Shown: positions 47,484-58,336 of the stretch, piece by piece | Layout of the letters: the number at the start of each line of letters is the position of its first letter | Position numbering within the stretch: the stretch's first letter is position 1 | DNA from: Cristatella mucedo | Lineage: Eukaryota; Bryozoa; Phylactolaemata; Cristatellidae | DNA: 64,000 nucleotides | Assembly: GCA_009760855.2 (NCBI GenBank) | Contig: WPIO01000128.1 | Location: 1-64,000, forward strand | Direction of reading: 5' to 3' | Position numbers and translations under genes: made by a program | Notes under the pieces: model-generated | Seen by the model: only the letters and a program-made list of their open reading frames with translations | What the model was told of the DNA's origin: nothing | Databases searched by the model: none

Positions 47484-47658
47484 AGCCGTAATGGCTCACT
47501 AGGAAAGGCGGTTGGTTTTCACGATCTCGGTCCCGAGGTCGTGGGTTCGAAACCTGTGGTGGGCGATCCTTTATCGCCACTGCAAACGGTGGTGATAGCC
47601 GTCAAGGCTCTTCTGTCCCTATGCAAAAAGAGGCTGTTAAATCACCTAGTATTTTTTC
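47484..47658 (+). mobile_element. SINE-1 copy d
   Basis: AGCCGTAATGGCTCACTAGG A box, CACGATCTCGG/CCGAGGTCGTG arms, GGTTCGAAACC B box, ATCGCCACTGCAAACGGTGG arm, GAGGCTGTTAAATCACCTAG and a T-run end. Confidence 0.88.
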
Positions 47659-47699
47659 TCTTTAATGAATGCACGATGGTCAGCCAAAATCGAAAGCAT

Positions 47700-48310
47700 C
47701 TTTTACGAGGTTTTTGTACATAGAGAACCTTTTGTAGCATCCTCAGAAATAGTGTTAACTATTATTCTCTATACAAGCTTTCGAAATGGAATTCTAGAAA
47801 GGTTTTTTGTGCACCTTAGAGAAAGGTATTGATGTAACCTTTGCTAGAACTGTTTAAGAAGCCTGTGCTTATAAACTTGGACACCTAAGGAGGTAAAGTG
47901 CTCGCTCTTCACGACCGAGGTCGTGGGTTCGCATTCGTTGGTGGAAAATATGTATTTTCATCTACCAGCTTTGGTGTAAGATGGTAAGGTTCAGCAACAG
48001 CTATACAAATAAGCCTTTTAAATCAGCTAATACTTTTTTTAGGAAAGCCTTTGCTCGTGTAATCCATGTACGCTATTTCTCACAGGTCTTTAAAAAGCTT
48101 TTACATACTTTCCGTGGCAGCCTTTTTAATTGCCCCTAGATGAAAATTCCCTACTACTGTCTAATGCAGTCTGCTAGTATCCTCTAGTGAAGCCTTTGCT
48201 AGTATAATCCTGAGAAGCTATCTTTAGTACCCTCTGGAAACGCCTTCGCTATTACTTGCATGAGAAGCCCCGCATATAACCCTACAGAGAAGCTGTTGCA
48301 TCTGCAAAGC
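47700..48310 (+). repeat. Decayed minisatellite of about 25 bp, block 1
   Basis: Units resemble TAGAGAAGCCTTTGCTAGTACCCTC. Clear ones: TAGTGAAGCCTTTGCTAGTA (48184), TGAGAAGCTATCTTTAGTAC (48211), TGGAAACGCCTTCGCTATTA (48235), TGAGAAGCCCCGCATATAAC (48261) and CAGAGAAGCTGTTGCATC (48285). Spacing is 24-27 bp. Copy e of SINE-1 interrupts the block. Confidence 0.6.
47878..48042 (+). mobile_element. SINE-1 copy e, diverged
   Basis: CTAAGGAGGTAAAGTGCTCG, TTCACGACCGAGGTCGTGGG, TTCGCATTCG, then a body with CATCTACCAGCTTTGGTG and the end TTTTAAATCAGCTAATAC plus a T-run. Confidence 0.7.
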
Positions 48311-50099
48311 GTCTAGCAAAGCGACTTCGAAGGCTATGCTGTCCTAGCCAAGAGGATGGAGTTTTCAATAAGCACCAGCCGAAGCAGACCTCATTGCCAG
48401 GGCAGCTGAACTGGCCGTGATACATGATGTTGCCTAATGCTAGCTGACCAGACCGAGACGTTTTTGTTGGGCGCTGTTGACGAGTCAACGTTTCGTTGTG
48501 CTTTGGTTTGAGGTAAAGCCGGAAGCCAACAGCTTTGCTGTCTTGACTATTGACCTTGCTTGGAGTTCATTATTGGCTGATTTTGCGAGTTTCCGTCTAT
48601 GCCTCGTCAATCTGTCAGCTGACCTTGTTATTCATCAATAGCAGCCGATTGAACATGACTACTATCCCAGCCACCAGGGAGTGCATCATCTAATCGGGCC
48701 GTAGGTTTTGGCAGCTTGGATCGAGCGCTGACCGGGCGGAAGCCAGGATTGCTTTAGATTATCTGGCCGATGCAAAGCTTGAAGTTGGCCGGGCAATGGC
48801 TATGTAATCGGGGCTGCTTAGCAACTTCAGATCGACATTCAGTGCTAGTTGTTATTCGCGCCATCCTTATATCACTGTACTGCGATGTGTGAGTTCCTGA
48901 TGTTGACCTTAGTCTGACTGAACTTGGTTGCAGATTTACTGTCTCAACTGAATATGAGTTCCTTGGTTGTCGCCTGCTGTTTCAGTTCCCTTTTTAATAT
49001 TCTAGTCCGTGTGTGACCAGTCAGACACAACTCATCCGTTGGCGGCCTTTTTTGATGAAGAAAACGGTGCGGTTATTTGAAGTGCATTGCTGCATTTCAT
49101 TGTCACGGAAATTTGAGAGTAAGTCAGCAACTGATTCTGAGATGTTCCTATCAGCAGCTCGTGTCTCGATGATGACTTGTGGCCTCCTGCGCCTAATATC
49201 AGAGATCATTGCATGCATTGTTATTATCATGCCGAGCAAAAAAATGCTATCGTTAATTACATAATGGATCTAATAGTGATGGCATTAATCTATAGGTTGA
49301 TTGCGTTTGCCTAAGAGTGCTGTCATTCATTGAATAGTGGTGGTGTTCATCCTTTTCGGCTTGGTTGATGCGCGCTTTCTCTTATGGCTTTTACTTTTGT
49401 CCTGCACTGTCCATTTTTATTTGCTCATCTATTACCCATAGGATCCTTATCGACCAGACACCCTGCCTAGCCGACATGTGGACAACTGCTGCTTGGTGGA
49501 ACACCAATGTACGCAGCTGTCCGGAGCTGCTCCATCTGAAACTCCTGCTGATGCGATAACGGAGCAGCGATCACTGTTTTGTAGCGGTAGGTGGTGCTGC
49601 AATCATGTTAACTTCTTTTATTCAGTAACATCTGGAAAAACATTCTCAGCAGTTAGAAGTGACATTGACTCTGCATCTCCTTACATATAGCACTGTGTTA
49701 CTGGAGCTTCTTGATTGATTGTTTAGATCGCTCTTGGTTTACATTAAAATCTTCTTCGACGAGTATGTGCATGCATATTTAAGATCAGAATGTTGAATTT
49801 AGTTTCCCTAGATAGATATTTATTTTACCAAACTTCTGAAGGCCTAGCTGCTGTGTCTTAAGGGCATCTACAGGTCTGCTAAACCTGAGAGCTTTCGATG
49901 GGATACTATTTGATTCCTTCGTTTAACCTACGTTACAATAACAATGTAAACATGTACTGCAACTACATTTATAATGCCTCTTTAAGCTACCCATCGCTTA
50001 TTGAATGGAGTCTGAACTTTCAGAGGATGCTGTAGTTTAGATGCGGAAGTTGTAATTGTACGTATGCTAAAGTGATTATTTCTCTTTCGAGGTTAAATA

Positions 50100-50675
50100 A
50101 AGCCTTTACAAAATTAGTCCTTACAACACCGGTTTTGCATAGCCATCCCATTATCTGATTCCAATTTTTGACAATTCATGTCGGGAGGCTTTTATAAGCA
50201 TTTTTTACAAACCCGAGAGACCGATTCAACAAGGTAGGGAGTAAAGGCTCACCTCTCTGTGTCCCTAAATAGATGTATTCCAGGCAGAGCCAAGAAAGAA
50301 CTAAACTGCTAAGCCTCAATAGAGATTTATAACCTTGTTAGCATCCTTAAATATAGATCTGTGCATATACTCTTTAAAGAAGACTTTGCTAGAAAATATC
50401 CAAAGCTGCACTTGCTTTTGTCTTTAAGAGAACCCATTGTAATGGCCCATGTAGATGATTGGCCCATCTATCGAGGCAAGCTTCTGCTAATATCCTAGCA
50501 GGGCAGCCTTTGCCTCTGTCCTCTAACGCCCTGTAAAACAGCCTTGCCATTAGAATCTAGACAGTCAAATGGGCATTCCCTTTGAAGCATCTTTTCTCAC
50601 AACCCTCTGACCCTGACTTTGCTAGCACCCTTCCAGTGAACCACGTCTAAGCATCATATGTAAACTTTACTTTTA
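50100..50675 (+). repeat. Decayed minisatellite, block 2
   Basis: Recurring phrases AAAGAAGACTTTGCTAGA (50381), GGCAAGCTTCTGCTAATATCC (50475), GGGCAGCCTTTGCCTCTGTCC (50501) and TGACTTTGCTAGCACCC (50613) follow the same consensus with looser spacing. Confidence 0.5.
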
Positions 50676-50685
50676 CTCTCTAGAG

Positions 50686-50994
50686 CAGTGGTTCTCAACC
50701 TTCCTAATGCCGTGACCCTTTGATACAGTTCCTCATGTAGTTGCGACCCCAAAGCACTAAGTTAGTATTTTTGTTGCTACTTCATAGCTGTATATTTGCT
50801 CTATTAATTGTAATGTGAGTATCTAATATACAGGATATATTTTCAAAACACGCATATGGTCTTAGTAGCTGAAAGTTATCTCGGTTCCGAAGACAGTTGG
50901 AAATGCGTGTTTTCCGATGGTCTTGGGCGACCCCTGTGAAAGAGTCGTTCGATCCCTAAAGGGATTGCGACCCACAGCAGGGTGTGAACCGCTG
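50686..50994 (+). mobile_element. SPIN-like hAT MITE (309 bp)
   Basis: It starts CAGTGGTTCTCAACCT and ends with the reverse complement type AGGGTGTGAACCGCTG: inverted repeats of 16 bp with a few mismatches. Flanks CTCTAGAG (50678-50685) and CCCTAGAC (50995-51002) match at 6 of 8 positions, as for the 8-bp hAT target duplication. Inside are CCTAATGCCGTGACCCTTTG, GTTGCTACTTCATAGCTGTA, TTTCCGATGGTCTTGGGCG and CCCCTGTGAAAGAGTCGTTC. These are close to the SPIN/URR1-type hAT-Charlie non-autonomous elements of tetrapods, recalled from memory. No transposase is present. It is much less decayed than the array around it. Confidence 0.9.
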
Positions 50995-51558
50995 CCCTAG
51001 ACCTTTGGCTACTACCTTCGGCTAAAGCTTGCTGCTATTACTTTTATGATTTGCCTCTGCTTGCCAGTACCCTAAAGAGATTCAAAAGCCAGCATCTGCT
51101 GTCATTTGTAGAGCATTTGAGACAGCTGCCTCCTCTACCGATGCATTTGATAGCTTTTTTTAGCTTTTTTTTTGTTAGTTTGAACATTTGCTCAAAACTC
51201 AGTTTTCATATGCTTTTGACTCAAACATAGTATTCATTAGTACACTCTAGTCAAGGCTTGACTAAAGTCAACTAGAGTGGCCTGGCCACAAGAGCCCGCT
51301 AGAGTGGCAGCCTCGGCTTCGAGCTCCAGCTTCGAGCACAGGTGTTTATCCCGCTCGGCTGTCACGTGTTACCGTGAGCCGAGCTTTCAGGAGTTCTATC
51401 GAAATTGAGCTTGACCTTGACCTGAAATTGACCTTGGAAGCTCAGCTGGCCACGAGACCGTCGGTCGTATGACGTTAAACGACAGGATGGAGCCGTGTTT
51501 TCTTTCGCGCTGCTGCAGCAGAGTCGTTGCAGTGCATATAGGTGGTATCCTGAGATAG

Positions 51559-51674
51559 AGCAAAATACAGCAAGCTCAGTCGGCTTTATTATTTATTATA
51601 TTTATTATTATTATTATTATTACTATTATTATTATTATTGACAGCAAGCTCAGCCGGCTTAGCTGTATTTTGCT
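51559..51674. repeat. Inverted repeat around an (ATT)n core
   Basis: The left arm 51559-51585 (AGCAAAATACAGC...GTCGGCT) pairs with the right arm 51652-51674 (AGCCGGCTTAGCTGTATTTTGCT) with a 4-base gap. Between the arms lie (ATT)n (51587-51640) and a second direct copy of GACAGCAAGCTCAGC. Confidence 0.75.
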
Positions 51675-52289
51675 GTCGTCGTGGGTTAACCTAGCCTCTC
51701 GGCGTTAACCTAGCGTCTTTGGGTTATTTGCGAAAGTTCCGGTCCATGCACTGTCATTCAGTCAGCAGTCGTTTACGGTGTGTTATTGAAAATGGCTGCT
51801 GTCTCTGCCCGGCAAGGAGGGCGGCATCCCATCGGGCCGGAGCTGTAGTGTAATTGCTTGAATCAGGCGCAGGCAGACCTGCGCCGCTGCTGGCACTGCT
51901 TTAGTTGATCTGGCCGAAGCCGAGCTTGAAGCTTGGGCCGCCAACGACTGGGCTGCCTGCGCCAGGTCAAGGTTAACTGCCTATTGCTAGGCGTCGTCTT
52001 TATATCACTGCACTGCTGCGTGTAACGTCCTTACCTTAACCTTTCATTTGGCTCACATTTTTCAAGTTATGGTCTTGATCGAAAGTGATATGTTTTTGGC
52101 TGCCGACTTCTGTACTAGTTCTTCTCTGAATTCTTATCTCTAATTAAAAAGCGCGAGTCGTTAGTGTGTGGTAGTCTTCCGATTAAGCAGTTTGTAGGGC
52201 CAGTCCTCATTGAAACTGTACGATGGATGAGCCAGTCAGCAGCCGATTCTGAGATGTTTGTTACTGAGATGGGTCTTCCAAGCCTTTTT

Positions 52290-52457
52290 AGGACCCTGAG
52301 CATGTCACCTCTAATCACGTTATCCCTGTTTTCTTTGAGCATGCAACCTCTAACCATTCGATCCGGCTTCTTTTGCAGCAAATGAAAGTGCCTAGAAAGA
52401 GATTTGACTCTCTGGGGCCTATTTAACGGATGCATTATTATCATTATTATCATTATT
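52290..52457 (+). mobile_element. CR1-A 3'-end fragment
   Basis: GAGCATGTCACCTCTAATCACG, TTTGCAGCAAATGAAAGTGCC, terminal hairpin region, ATTATTATCATTATTATC tail. Confidence 0.82.
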
Positions 52458-52647
52458 GTGCAGGGTTATCTGATGATCTTTTTGGTAGTTAGACATGGCA
52501 TTGCGTTTTTGACTGCTTGAATAAAACGATGTGTGAATAAGAGCTGCTTGGTTATTGGCTACTTGCTCACAGTAAACTCCTCGTATAATCTCTGCATGCA
52601 TATTTATTAAAAAGGATACTAAACCCGTTTTACTTGGTCTGTATTTT

Positions 52648-52928
52648 GGTTAATAATAATGAACCTGATAAAGCTCCCTCAGAGAACTCAATCTCTTTCT
52701 AGACGCTTTACATTTGCTGCAAATAGAAACGCGATTGATTGGTGAGTAATATCATGCTTGATAAACAACATGAATAACATGGTTAGGAGTGACATGCACA
52801 GGGTCAGAATGCAAGTGTGGTTAGAGGCAGCATGCACAGTGTCAGTACGCATAAGCACATGAAGGATGAATCATATGGACCCACTAAATGCTGTCGTCAA
52901 TATTTGTGTTTTAAGTTTTTTTTCAGTG
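52648..52928 (-). mobile_element. CR1-A 3'-end fragment
   Basis: Minus strand: AATAATAATGAACC tail, AGCTCCCTCAGAGAACTCAATC hairpin, paired 3' UTR words, truncated after TTTTAAGTTTTTTTTCAG. Confidence 0.85.
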
Positions 52929-53009
52929 TCAAGCTCTTTTTAAATGGAAAATCTTCTAGTGCCTTTTATAGAAGTCTTGGCTGGCAGTCTCAATATGGAC
53001 CTATTATAA

Positions 53010-53480
53010 TATTGCTACCAGCACCTCGTAAAGCAGCCTTTGCTATTTCTTTTTAAACCAACCTCTGCTAGTACCCTCTACTGCAGCTTTCGCAGGTGTT
53101 TATTCAGAAGCCACTTTAGCTTTAGCCTTTAGTCTGTAACTCCCAGAGAAGACTTGTTCTTAAGTTTCTCACGAAAAAATAATTTTCTAGCATTATCTAA
53201 AAAAGTCTGTGCTTGGTTCCTATAGAGTTGCCTTCACTAGTGCATTCACGTGGGTCTTGCTATTATCTTGTAGAGAAGTGTTAATCTTCGTGATTTGAAG
53301 TGTTTGCTTGAACTTGTAAGAAAAGTCTTTGGTGTTACTATCCTGAGAAGCCTTGGCTAGTAGTCTCTGGAGATGCTTTGCTAGCATTGACATGAAAAGT
53401 CGTGTCTAGAGCCCATGAGAGCAGCCTTTGCTCTATTCAAGTATCTCGTATAGCTCATCTTTGCACACTCATCCTAATGG
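53010..53480 (+). repeat. Decayed minisatellite, block 3
   Basis: AAAGCAGCCTTTGCTATT (53030), AACCTCTGCTAGTACCCTC (53060), GAGAAGCCTTGGCTAGTAG (53344), GGAGATGCTTTGCTAGCATT (53370) and GAGCAGCCTTTGCTC (53419) show the same unit, about 25-28 bp apart where preserved. Confidence 0.6.
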
Positions 53481-54235
53481 AGCTGAGCTTTCAATAATCC
53501 AATTCAAGCTGAGAGTCTTGTTAAGGTGTCTGAGCTTGGTGTGAGAACTGTGGTTGCATAATGCTAACTTACCAGTGTGCAGCCGTATTTAATTTCGTGC
53601 TATGTCCGTGTCGCTGTACCATCGTGGGCTGGGCTGGAGTGGAGCTGGATATCAGCTATGTTGCTTAGCTGTATTTTCCTGTTTCGAGTTAAGCTTTCTG
53701 ACATCGCGTTTGTTTGTACCAATTGTTTTTAATTGCCTCCCTTGCTTTTTATTGAATTATGTAGGCGTTCACCGAAGCCGATTGACTAAGGCCATTTTCT
53801 CCGCCTGCAGGAAGTCTTCGATCTCGTTGAGCCAAAAGTAGCTGCTACATGATCTGGTCAAAGCTGGTCTGGGAGCTGTGGCAGTCCATCACTAGACGTC
53901 CAATACTGATCTCCTATTTCAAGTCTTTCAGTGGTAATTAAATGTTGCTCGGTAGCTTCGCTAAATCGCTGTTACATGCTGTCCGAGATTAAGTTTATGT
54001 CTCGCAGCCTTGTTTGGAGTCTTACGTCAAGAATGAATGCGATTTCTTTGGCTGCTAATTCCTATGTTTTTCTCTTGTTTTCCCTCTTCCGAGTAGCCAA
54101 TTTGAAATCGCCTATTCGTCTTTAGCCTTTTACACGAAGCTGTCGATCTGGCTTTGTGGAGCTACGCTATAGTTCATCCGGATAAAAATTAACCACCAAG
54201 TCAGCAGTCGATCCACAGATGCGCCCCTGAGTCTT

Positions 54236-54325
54236 AGGCGAGAGGAGTAAGGTGCTCAATCTTATCTACCCTCGTCGTGGGTTCAAGTCGTACTGTGTGC
54301 TCGTCGCGTGTGTGTGTGTGTGTCG
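54236..54325 (+). mobile_element. SINE head relic followed by (TG)n
   Basis: GAGAGGAGTAAGGTGCTC, CCCTCGTCGTGGGTTCAAGTC (A- and B-box-like), then a short (TG)n at 54308-54322. Family uncertain. Confidence 0.5.
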
Positions 54326-55199
54326 CCATTCTCTAGAGATGTCTTGGCTAGTGCCATTAATATGCAAGACCTTCTTAAAAACTTTGAGAAGACAAATGTG
54401 TTAGAAATTAGATCGGAAGCTCTGCTGACTTCCGCATAGAAGAAAAATGATTGTGCAAACCCCACGTCTAACCAGGACGGAAAACAGAAGCACCATATGT
54501 GCAAACAACAAATTTACTGATCTCTGAATTAATTCGTGTAGCTTTTTTAAGTGCATTCATATGACTTTTATATAGCTTCCTTTCCAGGGCACGAATCGAA
54601 GTGAAATTTTAAATCGAAATTCAGCTCTGATTTTTTTAACTTAATCGAGAAAGACAATTTTGATTTCGGTGAAATACATTTGCTGCACATTTCCAGGATG
54701 CCGGAAAATAGACCTTCAGAATTTCGATGATGCATACAGCGAAAATGATGAAACCGAAATAGCAATTTTTCTACTTCCGCCTACAAAGAAATAGAGCTGA
54801 ACTCATATGTCAAATTTAGCTCTTATACGGGAATTATCAGCCGAATTGTGGATTGTTTACAAGGCATATACCTCCACTGGTAAGAAAGCTTATACATTCA
54901 CAGAACTGCACCTAAAACAACCTTCATGAATTTACCAAGGTTTGCCAAGTTGGGATGCAAGTCGCATACAATGTAGAGATCTGTAATTTTCTTATCCGTA
55001 GATACGTTACTTCCGGTTTACATAAAGGTTAGATGTTGTTTGCATAACCATATTTCTCTTATGTGAAAGTCTTCAGAGCTTACAATTTCATTTCTAACAT
55101 ATTTGTCTTTCAAAAGGTATCCTAAGCAAATATTTGATTGTTGGACAAATTTTTAAGTACTTTGTTGACAGTCCCCCTTAAGTATTTTTTTGCATTTTA

Positions 55200-55690
55200 G
55201 CTTGTATCTGAGCCTCGGGTAATATCTGTAAAGGCAGTCTTTGCATGAGCCGTTCAAAGAAGCCTGTGCTAGCACCTTATTCGTAGCCTTAAATACTTTT
55301 CTCTTGAAAAGCATTTGATTTTACCCTCTGCAGAACCACATGCTAGAATCTTGCTGCGTATTCTGTGTGCTCTTCCTTTCAGTCCTCAGGAGAAGCGCTT
55401 GCAATAAACTCTCTTGTTGAGCCTTTGCAGATACCTTTAATAGAGGTATTAACTAGCAAGCTTCAGAGAAAATATTTCACCGGAATTTACCCTCTGGAAA
55501 TAGCCAATCTATTGTTCAATCGAGGATGCCGTGCTAGCCATTTTGAGATAATCCCTTGCCAGAGCCCACTGGCAAGACTGTATCTATTATCTTCCAGCGA
55601 AGCCTTTGCAGATATTAAATGAAAAATACCTTGCAAGTATTCTCCAGAAAAGCCATCGCACCTACTAGAGTATCTATCTAGGGGTATCAA
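55200..55690 (+). repeat. Decayed minisatellite, block 4
   Basis: AAAGAAGCCTGTGCTAGCACC (55257), GTTGAGCCTTTGCAGATACC (55414), AGCGAAGCCTTTGCAGATA (55595) and AGAAAAGCCATCGCACC (55646) continue the consensus. Confidence 0.5.
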
Positions 55691-56099
55691 ACCTGCATGC
55701 TGGTAGGATTGCTGTAGATAATCTTGCAGAAACTCGGGTTAGAACCTTCTTTTACAGAATAAGAGAATAGTAGTAATCTAGTGCTTACGATTAGGGATAA
55801 TTGCACGTTAGTTTATGTCGTCGTTATATTGTTGTAATGCTTTGTGTTGTGCTTAGGTGGCTTATGTCAGGATGATTTGATTGCAGTTCACTGTCTTGAT
55901 TAATTATGGGTTTTTTCGGCAATGAATGGCTATTTTTGTTCAATCCTGATTTCTTGATTGTATTTTGCTATTCAGTTATAACTCATCTGTGTTTAGCCTC
56001 TTGACGAGGCAGGTCGAGTGGCTTCTGGAGACATGCTGCAGCTCGTCACGATAAAATTTACCAGAATGTCAGCAGTTGATCCAGAGACATTCGCGTCTG

Positions 56100-56920
56100 C
56101 AGGCAACGACTCCAATGATGAGCAGTAGCCTCCTACATCTAAAAGTCATCTAAAGGTCAGTGCTGGCCTTTCCTGCCTCGCTTCCGGCCTCGCGCTACGT
56201 CCCCTTCAGTTATATTGTGTCTAGAATAGTCGTGTAATCTAAGCCTATCGGCTCTGTTGACGTGTGGTGTCTTAGTCGACGCCATGGCTTCGGCTTTTGC
56301 CTAATATCTGTTAGAACAACTGGCACTTTGCAAAGTCAGAATTTCAGCCATCATTGATGATCGCAAGCTGGACTTGGCACATGGCCTCAGCGACTTGAGG
56401 ACTTCTGCCGCTTGTCAAGTTGAAAAGGTGCGTCTCATTCGGTAGCTGTTGCATCTTAAAACTCTTGTTATGCGATGAAGGAAAACTTACAGACAGAGGC
56501 TCTGCAGCGTTACGTGGCTGTACAAGCTTTTTAACATCAGCTGTGCTGTGCTATCTGGTAAACAAATTTCATATATATTAGACCAGGCATTGAGCTTTGT
56601 TCTGCTTGTATCGAGTAAATTTTGAATTAGACCTGTTTGTTAGTGTTGTCCTAGCTTACGTCTTGGAAGCCATTTCTGTATGAGGTTTATTGAGGTGCGA
56701 GTGGGCATGCAAGATCCTCAGCGGAAAGGCAAATTTCTTATCGTAACGATTCCCAGCCGGCTGGTACTTAGGCAAACTTTGCAGGTGACTTTATAAGGCT
56801 CCTTTGCTTTATTATTCACGTCCATGTATTATCTTTGTATTATGGTTTGTTTTCATAGACAGAGTTGGTTTTAATGTAGACGTCGGCATTTTCCTCATGA
56901 TACAATGAGGGTCTCTTGCC
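56100..56920. other. Spacer, nothing recognised
   Basis: No supported gene. It is the right edge of the tandem array. Confidence 0.35.
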
Positions 56921-56921
56921 G

Positions 56922-57055
56922 AGCTGGTTTGGTCTAGCTGTTAAGGTGCTCGCCCCGAACAAGGTCTGGCTGAGGCCGTGGGCTCGAGCCCCGAGGCATA
57001 TGTGAAGCGCGTGAATAGAGATTAAGTTCTCTTGGGGCGATATATAAATGAATAA
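56922..57055 (+). mobile_element. SINE-2 copy d, best preserved
   Basis: GGTTTGGTCTAGCTGTTAAGG (A box), CCGAACAAGGTCTGGCTGAGG, GGGCTCGAGCCCC (B box), GGCATATGTGAAGCGCGTGA, then ATAGAGATTAAGTTCTCTTGG and GGCGATATATAAATGAATAA. The last 55 bases follow the CR1-A 3' end. A (TA)n run (57051-57105) follows. Confidence 0.85.
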
Positions 57056-57105
57056 TATATATATATATATAATGGAATATTATTTATATTTATATATATA
57101 TAATC
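57051..57105. repeat. (TA)n-rich near-palindrome
   Basis: TATATATAT arms on both sides of GGAATATTATTTATATT, probably grown from the SINE-2 tail. Confidence 0.8.
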
Positions 57106-57263
57106 TCCTGACAAGCCTAAACAAATTCTTGGTGATGATAAGTTTGTAAGCAAACTTTATGTAAGGAGTTCCACGTGCGGGCACCGAAATATTTGCGAAT
57201 GCATCATTATCAGACTGCACGCACTAGTGCGTATCACGAATCAGAGAACCGAAATGGGAACTC

Positions 57264-57281
57264 TGACGTCACTTGACGTCA
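57264..57281. promoter_or_regulatory. Two CRE palindromes 10 bp apart
   Basis: TGACGTCA occurs at 57264-57271 and again at 57274-57281, the core of CREB/ATF sites. TATAAAA and TATAAAAG lie about 260-300 bases downstream (57542 and 57575), but no gene was recognised after them. Function is speculative. Confidence 0.3.
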
Positions 57282-57955
57282 TACTATGTCATTACGAATA
57301 GCATTCGAGTGGAATGCTCGAGAAAGGAGGCGTCGAGAGAGTAGCAGCCGAGCAAAGCTGCCTCAATTGTCAATACTGCAACTTTGGTTTAGCTGCACTT
57401 TTTAATGAGGTATTAGACAAGGGCGGCTTTGGAGGTGAGCCCTTGTGGCTCCGGTAGCTTTCCGGGGGCGGTAGCTAGCAAAGGCCTGTACAGTTGGTAC
57501 CAGCAAACGGCCTTTCCAGTCGGAACTGGCTTGGGCTTCTGTATAAAATGCTTCCGTGCGAAGACTCATCACACTATAAAAGCTACAGCTTTTTTTAAAG
57601 TGCATTCGCAAATACTAGGAAATACTTCTTAAGCGAGTACAGCAAATGCTTTTGACTGAGGACACTACGTGTAGTTTCTCGATAGGGGACCTGGCTAAGG
57701 CTCCTAACTAAGGATCTCAAGAGCTCTGCTAGCCACCATCAATTCATTTATTGAATGCGACGTAGCAGGTGGCCAGCGGTAGAGCCAGGATTTTCAGGTT
57801 GGGGCCAAACTCTTTCCGACATAACGACATGGATACCAATGCAAAGAGTATAGGAAGAAAGATTGAAAAATCCAGCCGACTCGTTTCATTCGCTTCTTCA
57901 CATTCACGCTCCACCCCCTTGAGCCTGAGGGAATTTGCCCCGGAATTGAAATACT
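57282..57955. other. Spacer with TATA-like words, no gene seen
   Basis: Short open stretches on both strands without motifs. Confidence 0.35.
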
Positions 57956-57964
57956 TTTGCTTCC

Positions 57965-58325
57965 CAGACTAGAGTTCGCTAGCAAAGCTCTAATGAAGCT
58001 TTTCTGGTACCAGCTGTCAGCAACTCTTCAGATTGATCTTTAAAAACAGTTACCTGATTTAACAGCCTCGTTATGTAGTGGTAGAAGGGCCTCAGCGGCT
58101 CTCGACATCGCTTACAGTGGGCATGTAGGATGCTGGCCCACGCGATGGTCGTTAAGGGCAAGCAGATGGACCCTTGGGCTAATACCCAGGGTCCATCTGC
58201 AGTGGACGTTGCTGGTACTTTTAAAAGAAGTGTTTGCTTGCACCTCCATTGAGGCTTGTCGTATCTCTTTAGAAGCTTCCAATCCAGCAGCAGCCTCTAA
58301 AGAAACGTGGGCCGCCGTGCTACCG
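57965..58325 (+). repeat. Minisatellite remnants with a partial SINE-1
   Basis: Phrases CGCTAGCAAAGCTCTAATGAAGC, AAAGAAGTGTTTGCTTGCACC and TCAGAGAAGCATTTAC recall the 25-bp unit. A minus-strand SINE-1 3' half lies at 58042-58130 (CTGATTTAACAGCCTCGTTA). Confidence 0.4.
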
Positions 58326-58336
58326 TCAGAGAAGCA

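Larger units (their letters stand above)
45800..56100. repeat. Old tandem array of units of about 2-3 kb (macrosatellite-like)
   Basis: Five landmarks recur in one order. A, (GA/GC)CCG.(A/G).TTTT..: 45837, 48450, 51490, 53579. B, TTTAGATGATCTGGCCGA-like: 46158, 48753, 51900, 53846. C, TTATATCACTG.ACTGC-like: 46270, 48868, 52000, 55823. D, GTCAGCAG.CGATT..GAGATG-like: about 46421 (weak), 49122, 52234, 54199, 56068. E, TCAGAGGATGCTG.AGTTTAGA: 47232 and 50020. Spacing is 2.6-3.1 kb for the first three units and about 1.9-2.1 kb later. Units are strongly diverged and broken by CR1-A (52290, 52648), SINE-1 (47484, 47878), a SINE relic (54236) and a SPIN-like MITE (50686). No open frame is conserved among units. 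Confidence 0.65.
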
